Of a stretch of DNA of 32,570 nucleotides, positions 1 to 7,798 are shown piece after piece (within the stretch, counting starts at the first letter, position 1; every line of letters begins with the position of its first letter). Origin of the DNA: Acidimicrobiaceae bacterium. Its GTDB lineage: Bacteria; Actinomycetota; Acidimicrobiia; Acidimicrobiales; Bog-793. The DNA lies in NCBI GenBank assembly GCA_003140595.1, contig PLKG01000010.1, positions 1 through 32,570 of the forward strand, in the 5' to 3' direction. Both the position numbers and the translations under genes were made by a program. The notes under the pieces were generated by a model. It made no database searches and was not told the DNA's origin. It was given only the letters and a program-made list of their open reading frames with translations.

Positions 1-1
1 C

Positions 2-2761
2 TCGTACCTCGAGCGGACGATCGCGAACGACGATCGAGCCGAATTCTTCTGGAAGTACGCACAGGGAGCTGAGTGGCTGCCGTGGCTCGAACTGCGTGAG
101 CCCTTCCAGTCGTTGTTTCGGGTCGAAGGGGAGCTCTCACCTGCGGGACGAGCGCTTGCGACCTGGTTCGCTGACGTCATTCAGTCGGACAGTGAGGCTG
201 CACTGAGGTCGGTGCAGCGACGTGGCGGTCATCTCAATCGGGCAACTGCAGAGACGATCGCTCTCTCGTTCCATCAAACCGATCGTCGGCCGGAAGCCCG
301 GGCTCTCGGCCGTTGGTCTCTACTGCTGACACAGAGCAGCGGTCCCGAGGTCGACCGATTCCTTGGCTACCTCCTCATCGACGCACGCAACCGCTGGCCC
401 GAGGATCGTGACACGGCCATTTTGCTGTTCGAACACTTGACCGCCGTCGACATGGCGATCACCCCTGGTTTTCACCTGGGCGACGACGGAGCTGAGGATC
501 CGACGGAGTTCAAGGTGGACTCGCTAGTCGGAGGGGAGCACGAGCTGGGGCAGGCGTGGGAACAAGTCCTGAAGCCACACTTAGACGAGGTCGTCATTCC
601 CGTTGTTCGCATCCTCGAGCACCACATCGCGAGCGCCCACGCGACCCTTCGGACGGCATCACAAGCGAGCGCACAGTTTGATGCGGAGAGCTTCGTCCGA
701 ACCGCGATCGAGTCCGATGCCCAGAATGGGTTCCCCCGGGTATTTGACCGCCTGATCGACATGCTGCGGGAGTGCGTCGAGTATCTCGTAGCGCATCGCA
801 GCGACGAGGGAGGCGCCCTCATTGCCCGCCTCGGTGCTACAGACGTTCCGCTGCTCCGACGGATCGCGATGTATGGGTGGCAGGTACGCACTGACCGAAC
901 CGCAGACGAGAAGGTCGGTCACGTGGTCGAATCGGGCGAACTCTTCGCCTTCGCGACTCGGCGCGAGGTGTACCGCTTAATCGAGACGACGGCCTCCGCC
1001 GCTGCCGATGGGGCTCGAGCACGCCTTCTCGCCGCGATCTTGGCCGGACCGGATTCAAGCCTTTCGCTCGGAGAGGACAAAGACAAGAGGATGATCTTCG
1101 AGCTGCTCGACTGGCTAGCGCGCGGAGTCCCAGACGACGCACGCGTGACCGGAGCGTTGGCGGCGTATCAGACCGCGAACCCAGGGCTCACTCCGTCACC
1201 TCATCCCGGCTTCGACCGCTGGACGGAATTCCACTTCGGCACCACATCGCCGGTCTCTGCGGAGGAGCTCAACGGAAGCCGAACGGTGGCGGAGATCGAG
1301 GCGCTCCTCCAGGCGCATGCGGCCGCCGACCCTGAGACGTTCTTCGGATGGACGATCAGAATGCCCCAGGTGGTTTCGGGTGCCGCAAGAGAGAATCCGA
1401 CGTGGGCGATTGGGCTATTGTCTGATCTCTTCGCGAATGGCGCGTGGGATCACCCGTTCTGGTCGTACCTCTTCGACGGCCTCGGGGATTCTGAGGGCCT
1501 TGAGGAGCATGATCTCGACCGCACACTCGCCCTCGTCGCCGACCTCATCGGAACATTCGAATCAAGCGAGTCCGCACGCCTCGTGATCCCGCCCGTCGGC
1601 GACCTTCTCGTGGCGATCGTCCGCCAGCCTGTGATCCCGACCGACCTTCTCGATCGAGTCGAGGTGCTCGGCGAAAGACTCGCCATGGTCGTCTGGAGCG
1701 GGCCCGACGGCGTCATCTCCGAGGAGACGGAGCGGGTTTTCGAGCGCGGCTTCAATCATTGGGTGGGAAGACAGATTCGGTTCTGGGTCGACGTCATCCG
1801 TCTCCGATGGAAGCTCGAAGGCAACGAGTGGTCCGGAATGCCAGACCGGACCAAGTCGGCGTTGACCGCGCTGCTCTCGGTTCAAGCACCAAAGTCCATC
1901 TACATCAAGGCAGTAGCGGCTGGCTACTTCAACTTCTTCCTTTCCGCCGACGAGGGCTGGGCTACGGAAAGCATCCTCCCCCTTTTCGACTGGCAGGACG
2001 GCGCCCTCGCTGCGCGAACTTGGTCAGCGTTCTTCGCCGGAGACCGATCGGACGATCGCGCGTTGGGCCTGCTGCTCGAAGAACTCCCTGAGACCTTCTC
2101 GCGCGTCACCGGAGAACTCTCCCTTGCTCTCGCGCGGTGGTTCAGCGTGCAAGTCGTCGGAACGATGCTCGACCTCTACGGGCACGGCACGATTCGCGCC
2201 TTCGTGAATGCGACGGACCCCGACAATCTGATCGCGTTCGCTCGCGACGTGGGTTGGCTCCTCCATGCAGCGCCACCCACCTACGCGGAAGATCAGTGGG
2301 CAAGGTGGATCGAACGATATGTCCGAGACCGTCTGGCGTCGCGGCCCCTGCCGTTCGCGCCACACGAGGCGGGCGAGATGCTCCGTTGGGTCACCGTAGC
2401 CGGCAGCCGATTTCCTGCCGCTGTCGACCTCTATCTGCAGACGGACGCCACGATCATCGAAGTCTATGCATTCACGACTGACATCAAGGAGAAGCACCTC
2501 GCAGAGCAGTTCCCAGCGCCCCTGACCCTGCTCCTCGAATACGCACTGGATCGCGCAACTCCAGGCTCATTCTTCGATTGCTTAGGAATCGAGGAAGTGC
2601 TCCACCAGCTGATCCCTGTTGTTGGACGCGGGCTGCGGCGCAACCTCCTTGCAGTCTGTGACGCTGGAGCAGCGCTGCATTGCTCCGGTGCGCTCATGTG
2701 GAAGGCCAGCGTGGTTGAGCACTATCCAGAGCCTGACGCGACTGGCACCTCTGCCGATTGA
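2..2761 (+). CDS. C-terminal part of a large DUF4020-like defence-type protein (5' end outside window)
   Basis: The frame is open from the first bases of the window to TGA at 2759-2761, so about 919 residues of a longer protein are visible. The apparent TTG start at 113 is internal, because the sequence before it (FFWKYAQGAEWLPWLE) is ordinary coding sequence. The visible part is all helical and repeat-like, with no Walker or nuclease motif. It is rich in W and F with phrases such as HPGFDRWTEFHFGT and PLFDW, which resemble the C-terminal DUF4020 region that often follows an N-terminal SIR2 domain in anti-phage proteins. That family assignment is from memory of its pattern and is moderate. 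If right, this part would be the sensor or scaffold and the catalytic domain lies upstream. A minus-strand cyclase-like gene converges on it 310 bases downstream. The alternative is a C-terminal repeat region of a STAND NTPase. Confidence 0.72.
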   Translation, partial: SYLERTIANDDRAEFFWKYAQGAEWLPWLELREPFQSLFRVEGELSPAGRALATWFADVIQSDSEAALRSVQRRGGHLNRATAETIALSFHQTDRRPEARALGRWSLLLTQSSGPEVDRFLGYLLIDARNRWPEDRDTAILLFEHLTAVDMAITPGFHLGDDGAEDPTEFKVDSLVGGEHELGQAWEQVLKPHLDEVVIPVVRILEHHIASAHATLRTASQASAQFDAESFVRTAIESDAQNGFPRVFDRLIDMLRECVEYLVAHRSDEGGALIARLGATDVPLLRRIAMYGWQVRTDRTADEKVGHVVESGELFAFATRREVYRLIETTASAAADGARARLLAAILAGPDSSLSLGEDKDKRMIFELLDWLARGVPDDARVTGALAAYQTANPGLTPSPHPGFDRWTEFHFGTTSPVSAEELNGSRTVAEIEALLQAHAAADPETFFGWTIRMPQVVSGAARENPTWAIGLLSDLFANGAWDHPFWSYLFDGLGDSEGLEEHDLDRTLALVADLIGTFESSESARLVIPPVGDLLVAIVRQPVIPTDLLDRVEVLGERLAMVVWSGPDGVISEETERVFERGFNHWVGRQIRFWVDVIRLRWKLEGNEWSGMPDRTKSALTALLSVQAPKSIYIKAVAAGYFNFFLSADEGWATESILPLFDWQDGALAARTWSAFFAGDRSDDRALGLLLEELPETFSRVTGELSLALARWFSVQVVGTMLDLYGHGTIRAFVNATDPDNLIAFARDVGWLLHAAPPTYAEDQWARWIERYVRDRLASRPLPFAPHEAGEMLRWVTVAGSRFPAAVDLYLQTDATIIEVYAFTTDIKEKHLAEQFPAPLTLLLEYALDRATPGSFFDCLGIEEVLHQLIPVVGRGLRRNLLAVCDAGAALHCSGALMWKASVVEHYPEPDATGTSAD

Positions 2762-3071
2762 AAGTGTGCTGGCGTCGCCCCGTGTACGCCGTAGCCAAGT
2801 GACCTCTGGCTATGGGACTGGGCGTACCCAATGTTCAGGTGGTGAGCTATTTAGCTACTTGATGGTCGCCATAGATTCGGCAGGAACACGCGCGCGTTCA
2901 CCGCAGCCGTCAAAGGCTCACCGCGTAGTTGCCGACAAATCCAGGTGTCGTTGGCGTTCCGGCCGTGACCCACGCCGGCTGATCCCAGAAGCGGTAGATG
3001 ACTGACCGGCCATTCTGACAGCTGAACTCCGTGATCGGATCTTCCTCGCATGTGACGTCGGAAACTTCTGA
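2762..3071. other. 310-base gap without a gene
   Basis: This lies between two convergent genes. Reading frames here overlap the out-of-frame continuation of the cyclase-like gene and have unnatural composition. I see no clear terminator hairpin. Confidence 0.4.
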
Positions 3072-3877
3072 TCAGCGGAGCTTGATGCTCTTGGGCTTCC
3101 GCGGACCGATCCCGCCGCCGTCAAGGTCGATAAGCAGGTTGCCGTACTCTGCGTCTTCGATTTCCAGTTCATTGATGCCGGAGGGCGACGACCTGTGTAC
3201 CCAGTCTTTGCCACGACGACATCGTTGCGTTGCGCCTGCTGAATCCGGTCGTCGAATAGGTAATTGATGAAGTACTGACCATCCCGTCCGTGAATCAGGA
3301 AATTATCGAGCCATGCCTCGGATTCTGCAGATCGCAGTTGCCCGACAAGAGTCTTTCCAATGTCGACGAAATGGCTACTCACAATGATTCGGGGGTAGAT
3401 GGCGTGCTCGTGTTCGAGCTTGTATGCGTCGATCAGGCCAGAACCGTATACAAAATTGGTGTCCATCCATAATGGACCGGTGGCAATGCCGCCGCGAACA
3501 AATAGTCCATGTCGTACTAGTTCGGCTTGGTAGCTAGCGGCCGCTAACAATACTCGTAAGTAGACTGCCCATGTTAGGTCAACATCGCTCAACGGGGGGT
3601 CGCCCGTTTTGTCGATTGGAAAGCCGATCACGATGTTGTCGGTGAATGTTGCCGTGGAGCAGTAGCCGTCGGCACTGGGGAGACCGGCAGTCTTGCGCGC
3701 CGCTGCGATTCCCGTCGAAAGCTGTTCTAGGCGACGCTGCTGAAGGGTGCGGTCCCTCGCCACGGCCTGGCTTCCAAGCGAGTCGATAAACACGACGATG
3801 GACTCAACGAGCACTGGATCGAGCGATCGGGTGGTATAGACCTGGGACTGCCCGGGGGGAGAGACACGGCCACTCAT
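3072..3877 (-). pseudogene. Class III nucleotide cyclase-like gene, frameshifted near its 3' end
   Basis: The N-terminal 200 residues have the layout of a class III (adenylate/guanylate-type) cyclase catalytic domain. A first metal-type Asp sits at residue 32 in VVFIDSLG, a second at residue 80 in TFTDNIVIGF, and then come VRGGIATG (127-134) and YGSGLIDAYKLE. Similar stand-alone domains serve as cNMP synthases in Pycsar anti-phage systems, so a signalling role in defence is possible but inferred. I place the start at ATG 3877, which overlaps the stop of the upstream small frame as ATGA; a GTG at 3910 is open in frame. The frame breaks at 3224-3233, where GTTGC occurs twice in tandem. With one copy the protein reads on as RCRRGKDWVHRSSPSGINEL and ends in KPKSIKLR at TGA 3072. 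With both copies it runs out of register to about 2918. No effector gene with obvious membrane segments is adjacent. Confidence 0.6.
3224..3233. repeat. 5-bp tandem duplication (GTTGC x2) inside the cyclase-like gene
   Basis: The plus strand reads GTTGCGTTGC. Removing one unit restores a continuous reading frame with natural composition up to the stop at 3072, so this duplication is the simplest cause of the frameshift. Confidence 0.7.
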
Positions 3878-4098
3878 GCGCTCAGGAATACCAGGGTGGC
3901 TGAGGACCACCAGTGCAACTGGAGCAACGGGTCAACCACCAGGACTTTCGCGATTTCAGAAGGCGACGCACGCCAAAGAGGCCAGTGAGAGGTGCAGCCG
4001 CCCAAACGCCTCGCGCCCTGTTCAGCGGTGCTAATAGTCGCGACGATGCGCAGGTTGGGTGTGCTGCCCGGACGCCCCTTGCTCTGAAGAGCGTCCAT
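3874..4098 (-). CDS. Small hypothetical protein upstream of the cyclase-like gene
   Basis: This 74-residue frame starts at ATG 4098 behind a purine-rich GAAAGGCGAG stretch. Its TGA overlaps the ATG of the cyclase-like gene (ATGA), the usual sign of translational coupling. The product has a basic N-terminal half and a moderately hydrophobic C-terminus (LVVDPLLQLHWW, then SSATLVFLSA). I do not recognise it. A second frame, starting at ATG 4106 and ending at 3882, uses the same ribosome site, and I cannot exclude that it is the real one. The call rests mainly on the overlap and the ribosome site. Confidence 0.3.
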   Translation of the reverse strand: MDALQSKGRPGSTPNLRIVATISTAEQGARRLGGCTSHWPLWRASPSEIAKVLVVDPLLQLHWWSSATLVFLSA

Positions 4099-4325
4099 GC
4101 CTTCATCTCGCCTTTCTCACGAGCCGCGAGGCTCCGGGCGTTCCTATACGCGCCTCAGACGCCAGTGAACCATATAGACGGTGCGAGGTCGTGGGGGTTT
4201 CCGGGTCCCTGTCTGACCCGAGTGGCGGCGGTTACGGCGCGCGGTAGGTCGGCCCGTCGTTAGTCGTCTCCGGCAAGACCGGGCGGCTTCCGTCGCCACG
4301 TGCGGAGGCAGTATCAGATCGTGCT

Positions 4326-4742
4326 TCATCGGGATACGTCTCGAATCGCAAGTGACACGGGAGCCAGCGGAGGATACACCTGGTTGTTGATCTCGGGCAC
4401 GCTCGGCATCTCCGTACGCGGAAGATCGCGGTTGTGCGCGAAGTCCTTTGTCGTGATCTGCTTCGCACGTTCGGGGTCGATGATCGCGAGCTGCTGCTTA
4501 GTGATCCGCGTGAGCATCACGGCGAGCTCGCGAGGCATGCCAAGCTCGGGTATCTGAGCAAGCTGCTTCAGTCTCGGAATCGCGGCCGCGAACTCGTGTC
4601 CGCTAAGGGAGAACACATCCGCCAGGTAGTCCGACCTTACGCGAATGTATTGGCCGGTGATGATCCCTAGCCTCTCGCCATCACGGATTACCGACGAGAA
4701 GCTGTCCGATTCGGTGAAGTGGTGCCAGTCTGGGATCGCCAA
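4326..4742 (-). CDS. Hypothetical protein, possibly 5'-truncated
   Basis: This 138-residue frame has natural composition, with stretches such as SVIRDGERLGIITGQYIRV and RSDYLADVFSLSGHEFAAAI followed by a helical segment (LKQLAQIPELGMPRELAVML). I recognise no family. The only usable start codon is TTG at 4742, but the frame stays open with protein-like sequence (SYDVYRTVAGVNALAGRTG) up to a stop at 4845-4847. That suggests a lost or unrecognised upstream start, or a truncated gene. It is followed on the same strand by the small frame and the cyclase-like gene, so all three could share a transcript. A plus-strand frame begins head-to-head at 4825. Confidence 0.45.
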   Translation of the reverse strand: MAIPDWHHFTESDSFSSVIRDGERLGIITGQYIRVRSDYLADVFSLSGHEFAAAIPRLKQLAQIPELGMPRELAVMLTRITKQQLAIIDPERAKQITTKDFAHNRDLPRTEMPSVPEINNQVYPPLAPVSLAIRDVSR

Positions 4743-4824
4743 GGCGCAGAACGCCTCCGATCCTGTACGACCAGCGAGCGCGTTGACGCCCGCGACCGTT
4801 CGATAAACGTCGTACGAGCGTCTA

Positions 4825-5112
4825 GTGCAGAAGTTTGACCAGATTCAGGTCGTGGCAGCGCAGGAGCCCTACGAGACCAAGCCGGACGACTTCGGAGTTG
4901 AGAACTGGCGCGCGGTCGGCGCTCGAACGGCTTTGCAACACGTCGGCGTTCTTCGCGGTTGGGGCGCGATCTGGTTGTCGCGGCAGCCGTCTTCGGTGAG
5001 GGATCGGGTCGACGAAATAGAGCGCGAACTTGAGCTAATAAAGGGGAAGGCCCTGTTGAACGGAGCGGTGGATCTCCCAGTCGACGTTCCGCCGGACCCG
5101 CTTCCGGGGTAA
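4825..5112 (+). CDS. Hypothetical protein fragment with an acidic helix
   Basis: This is a 95-residue frame from GTG 4825 to TAA. The part from about residue 25 reads like real protein (FGVENWRAVGARTALQHVG, then WGAIWLSRQP), followed by a charged, probably coiled-coil helix (RDRVDEIERELELIKGKAL) and a proline-rich end. No family is recognised and no convincing ribosome site precedes the start. It stands divergent from the minus-strand hypothetical gene at 4742. It may be the surviving C-terminal piece of a larger gene. Confidence 0.35.
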   Translation: MQKFDQIQVVAAQEPYETKPDDFGVENWRAVGARTALQHVGVLRGWGAIWLSRQPSSVRDRVDEIERELELIKGKALLNGAVDLPVDVPPDPLPG

Positions 5113-5354
5113 TCGTTCTTCCAGTGGGCTTGCGACTTGCCAGCCAGGGCGGTAGCAAAGCGAGGAGAGTAGTCGTGAGGCAGCGGCGCCCTCGCTGCTG
5201 TGTACTGCGAGGGACGATCCGCCCTCAGCAGCGTCCAAAGCTGGAAGCATGCTGATCCCGTTGAAAGCCGCCTACGAGCGATTCCGGCTCGAGCCAGGCT
5301 GGCTGCTGCAATTCGTACGACTGGTATCGGCAGCAGGCCCAGCGGAGCGGTCTG
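5113..5354. other. Region with a possible frameshifted 5' extension of the next gene
   Basis: In the frame of the zinc-ribbon gene at 5355, natural-looking sequence (NSYDWYRQQAQRSGL) is open upstream to a TGA at 5262-5264 without an ATG. A different frame starting at ATG 5249 begins MLIPLKAAYERFRLEPGWL and then loses protein-like character. Either the gene's start is lost or an indel separates the two. Confidence 0.3.
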
Positions 5355-5792
5355 GTGAGCTTCGGAAGCCGACGGCAGCTGGTGCGCTCCTGTCGGTCAG
5401 GCGTGACCGTCACCAAGGTGAGGGGCCAGTGGATGGTCGACCAAGGGGACATCGACGCCGAAGTGGCGGAACATCGTGCGGCAACAGCGGAGCTGGAGCA
5501 GATCACGAGCGACTATCGCAGGAAGGTCCTGCATGGCGAGGCGGGCTCGACCATGAGAGCCACCTTCGGCAGTTACACCGTCTACGCCGACCTCCACTCG
5601 AGCTGGCGCTCGGACGCCAAACCCTGGAAGGAGTCGGGGGCGAACTGGTTCTGCAGCCGATGCTGGCAGCCCGGGACACTCAAGCACGACAAGCCGGAGT
5701 GCCATACCTGTTCGGATTGGGGGAGCTGCGGCCGGGACTGCACCCTGAGTGATGTGTCGTTTAAAGCATGTGGCACTGCCATGGCCATGTAG
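5355..5792 (+). CDS. Cysteine-rich zinc-ribbon-like protein with a possible DNA-binding N-terminus
   Basis: This 145-residue frame runs from GTG 5355 to the TAG at 5790. Residues 16-40 (VTVTKVRGQWMVDQGDIDA) resemble the wing and following helix of excisionase/MerR-like domains; this is weak. The C-terminal third has six well-placed cysteines (C100, C103, C116, C119, C125, C129) in CSRCWQPGTLK and CHTCSDWGSCGRDC, consistent with one or two zinc ribbons. Such proteins usually bind nucleic acid. The frame is open upstream to 5265, so the start is uncertain and the gene may be 5'-truncated. It lies ahead of a small frame and an HNH nuclease on the same strand. No named family recognised. Confidence 0.5.
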   Translation: MSFGSRRQLVRSCRSGVTVTKVRGQWMVDQGDIDAEVAEHRAATAELEQITSDYRRKVLHGEAGSTMRATFGSYTVYADLHSSWRSDAKPWKESGANWFCSRCWQPGTLKHDKPECHTCSDWGSCGRDCTLSDVSFKACGTAMAM

Positions 5793-5862
5793 AGTTCTGC
5801 TCTGCCTACTTCAAGGATGGCGCGCGAGCCCAACATGTTCGCTACTGCCAGGCAAGGACTGG

Positions 5863-6087
5863 GTGACCACTGGCGCGCGAACACTAGCCATCCAGATCTT
5901 CTTTGCTGATGCCAATTCGGTGATGACTCGGGCCAGGGCTTCAGGAGCGGGGCCGCAAGACCCGCAACAGGCAGTGGTTGGGACGTTCGATTCGTCAGCT
6001 GCAGCGATGACCACCGCCCGTCACGCTGCAGATCAGTACGCCAACCGAGACGTCTGGACCGTTGCGGCTTGCGGCCACTGCGGCTGA
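5863..6087 (+). CDS. Small hypothetical protein before the HNH nuclease
   Basis: The frame is open from 5749, but the stretch that reads as protein begins near GTG 5863, four bases after AAGGA. It gives 74 residues, VTTGARTLAIQIFFADANS through AAAMTTARHAADQYANRDVW, ending CGHCG. Third codon positions are GC-rich as in neighbouring genes. The end overlaps the open 5' part of the HNH frame by a few codons, which would suit a coupled pair. No family recognised, and an opposing minus-strand frame exists, so the call is tentative. Confidence 0.3.
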   Translation: MTTGARTLAIQIFFADANSVMTRARASGAGPQDPQQAVVGTFDSSAAAMTTARHAADQYANRDVWTVAACGHCG

Positions 6088-7054
6088 CCCCTCGTCTTAT
6101 CGTCACGAGGCCGCCCGTGCTCCGGTGCGAACTACGGTGGAACGGGTGCCGCCGCGAACCCCGAGGACTGACCCCGCATTTCGATGCGGGTTGTTCGTCG
6201 CCTGGAACGAGCAATGTGCCTGGTGCACTGTGCCGCTCCGATTCTCCGATCTTCAGATAGATCACGTGATACCGAAGTCGCTTTCCGGGAAAGCGCTCGC
6301 CGAGTGCCTGGCACTGCATTCCCTTGCTCCCGACTACGACCGGGAGGCCTCCTATAACCTCGTCCCTGCCTGTGCCAAGTGCAATGGTCCAGGAGGCAAG
6401 GGCTGGAAGACTCCACCTAGGACCCCAGCAATCAGCCTGCTGCTCCAAAAGGCTCTCGTCAGAGGTGAGGATGCCGAGGCCGATGCTCAGGTGCTCGTTT
6501 CGGCGAACAGGTTCTCGAAGTCCCTCACGAAAGTAAACGCGGTGCTCGGGAGCGACGAAGCTGATCAGCTCACGAGTTCCGAGCGCGACGCCCTCGAACT
6601 CAATGCCTACCTAACGCGCCGGTGGCTCAACGAACGAGCTCAACGGGAGCGAGCCGAGCGCTCGATCTTCCGCTCCTACCACGAGGTTGAGGCACCCTAC
6701 ATCGTCGAGGTCACCGCTCATGTGGAAGTCGACGACTTCCTGGCGATGCTGCAGGACTGGTTTGTCGGGTCACCGGACTTGGCGAGCTTCTTGCGCACCT
6801 TTACTGGCGACGAGGATAATCGACCGGTTGATGCATCGCCGTACTCGATAGAGCAGCTGGCGTGGGCGCCGCAGCTGCGGGCTTACCTCGCGCGCGTGAC
6901 GCTGAGTGTGGAGTACCTCCACACGGATTCCGAGGGCAACGAGGGTCCTCACGAGCCGGAACCCTTGGGATTCGACCTCTGGCTGAGGCTGACCGAGAAC
7001 GAGACGGAGGTGCTTGATGTCGAATACGACGTTCATAACTCGTTTCCCGACTAA
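6062..7054 (+). CDS. HNH endonuclease
   Basis: The protein is up to 330 residues. It carries a complete HNH (beta-beta-alpha-metal) core: C52 and C55 in CAWC, D67-H68 in LQIDHVIPKS, N99 in the segment SYNLVPACAKCN, and C104/C107 as the second zinc pair. HNH domains cut DNA using one divalent metal and act in restriction, mobile introns and phage packaging. The 200 residues after the core are acidic and helical, then beta-rich, with no second domain I can name; this tail may set target choice. The frame opens with TTG 6062; GTG codons at 6125, 6137 and 6146 are equally possible and would remove a poorly conserved-looking leader. No methyltransferase is next to it, so it is not an obvious type II restriction pair. 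Confidence 0.82.
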   Translation: MRLAATAADPSSYRHEAARAPVRTTVERVPPRTPRTDPAFRCGLFVAWNEQCAWCTVPLRFSDLQIDHVIPKSLSGKALAECLALHSLAPDYDREASYNLVPACAKCNGPGGKGWKTPPRTPAISLLLQKALVRGEDAEADAQVLVSANRFSKSLTKVNAVLGSDEADQLTSSERDALELNAYLTRRWLNERAQRERAERSIFRSYHEVEAPYIVEVTAHVEVDDFLAMLQDWFVGSPDLASFLRTFTGDEDNRPVDASPYSIEQLAWAPQLRAYLARVTLSVEYLHTDSEGNEGPHEPEPLGFDLWLRLTENETEVLDVEYDVHNSFPD

Positions 7055-7294
7055 AATAACTTGACAAATGTCCAGGTCAGGCGCATACAAGAAGATAAGG
7101 CTTCCGTCCGGCAACGCCTCGGCTTGACGATTCCCGGTGTTCACGCGGTCTCGGTCAGGGCGAGGAGACCTTCCCAGAACAGAGGTGAGAGAGCGGTTGA
7201 GTAGCACGCGATTATCTCCACCGAAAGTCCTGGTCACGGGAGTATGTGGGTGTGGCGACTCCCTCAGGACCCGTGCGAGTGTAGCCAACTGTAG

Positions 7295-7438
7295 CCATAC
7301 CGCCGGGACCGGAGTCCGCAAAGAGAGCTGCTTGCGCTGTTCGTCGAGGACGTCGACTTGAAGGCGCAAGAGAACGACATCGCGTTTGTCATCGCCGACG
7401 GCGGCCCGGGTGTCGGTCTCGTGCGCAAGCCGATCTAG
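7295..7438 (+). pseudogene. Tail of a site-specific recombinase (remnant)
   Basis: A 48-codon open stretch between stops at 7292 and 7436 reads RSPQRELLALFVEDVDLKAQ, then a beta-strand pair and GGPGVGLVRKPI before TAG. This is like the extreme C-terminus of large serine recombinases (an R-x-LL-x-LFVEDV helix followed by strands and a Gly-Gly turn). No start codon or catalytic domain precedes it, so it would be a leftover of an excised or decayed element. The family call is inference from a short match. Confidence 0.4.
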
Positions 7439-7798
7439 GCGTTTCACAGGGAACGGCAGATCACCAGGCCGCGAGGACCCTGCCATTTCGCGGTCGCTAG
7501 TCGCGGCGGCGATTGCTCCGGTGATCGACTGTGGCTACTCGGGTGCGTGGCAGCCTTGTGCCTTTGTTGTGCTGCCCGATTTGCTGCCCGATGTGCCCCT
7601 TTCGCGGAGGACGACGAGAGCGGTTGTCCGGTCTCGGAGGTAGCGCGAGGCGTGGTCCGATCACTGACCCCTTCCTCGTGCCTCTCTCTCATTCGCGAGT
7701 TGGGGTGCCCGGTCGGGTTGGTTTGGATTCAGGTGCATCTGGGCACGTCGTCCAGCGGTAAAGGCGCGAACATCGATCTTGTGCCGAACGATGACCGG
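7439..7798. other. Stretch without a convincing gene
   Basis: The frame of the next gene is open through this region from 7547, but the implied sequence (Cys/Ala/Arg-rich, such as MAALCLCCAARFAAR) does not look like protein. I see no promoter I would defend. Confidence 0.4.

Noticed and set aside
6770-7486. 238-residue minus-strand frame
   Set aside because: It mostly mirrors the HNH gene's 3' end and the recombinase tail; no ribosome site and no recognisable motif.
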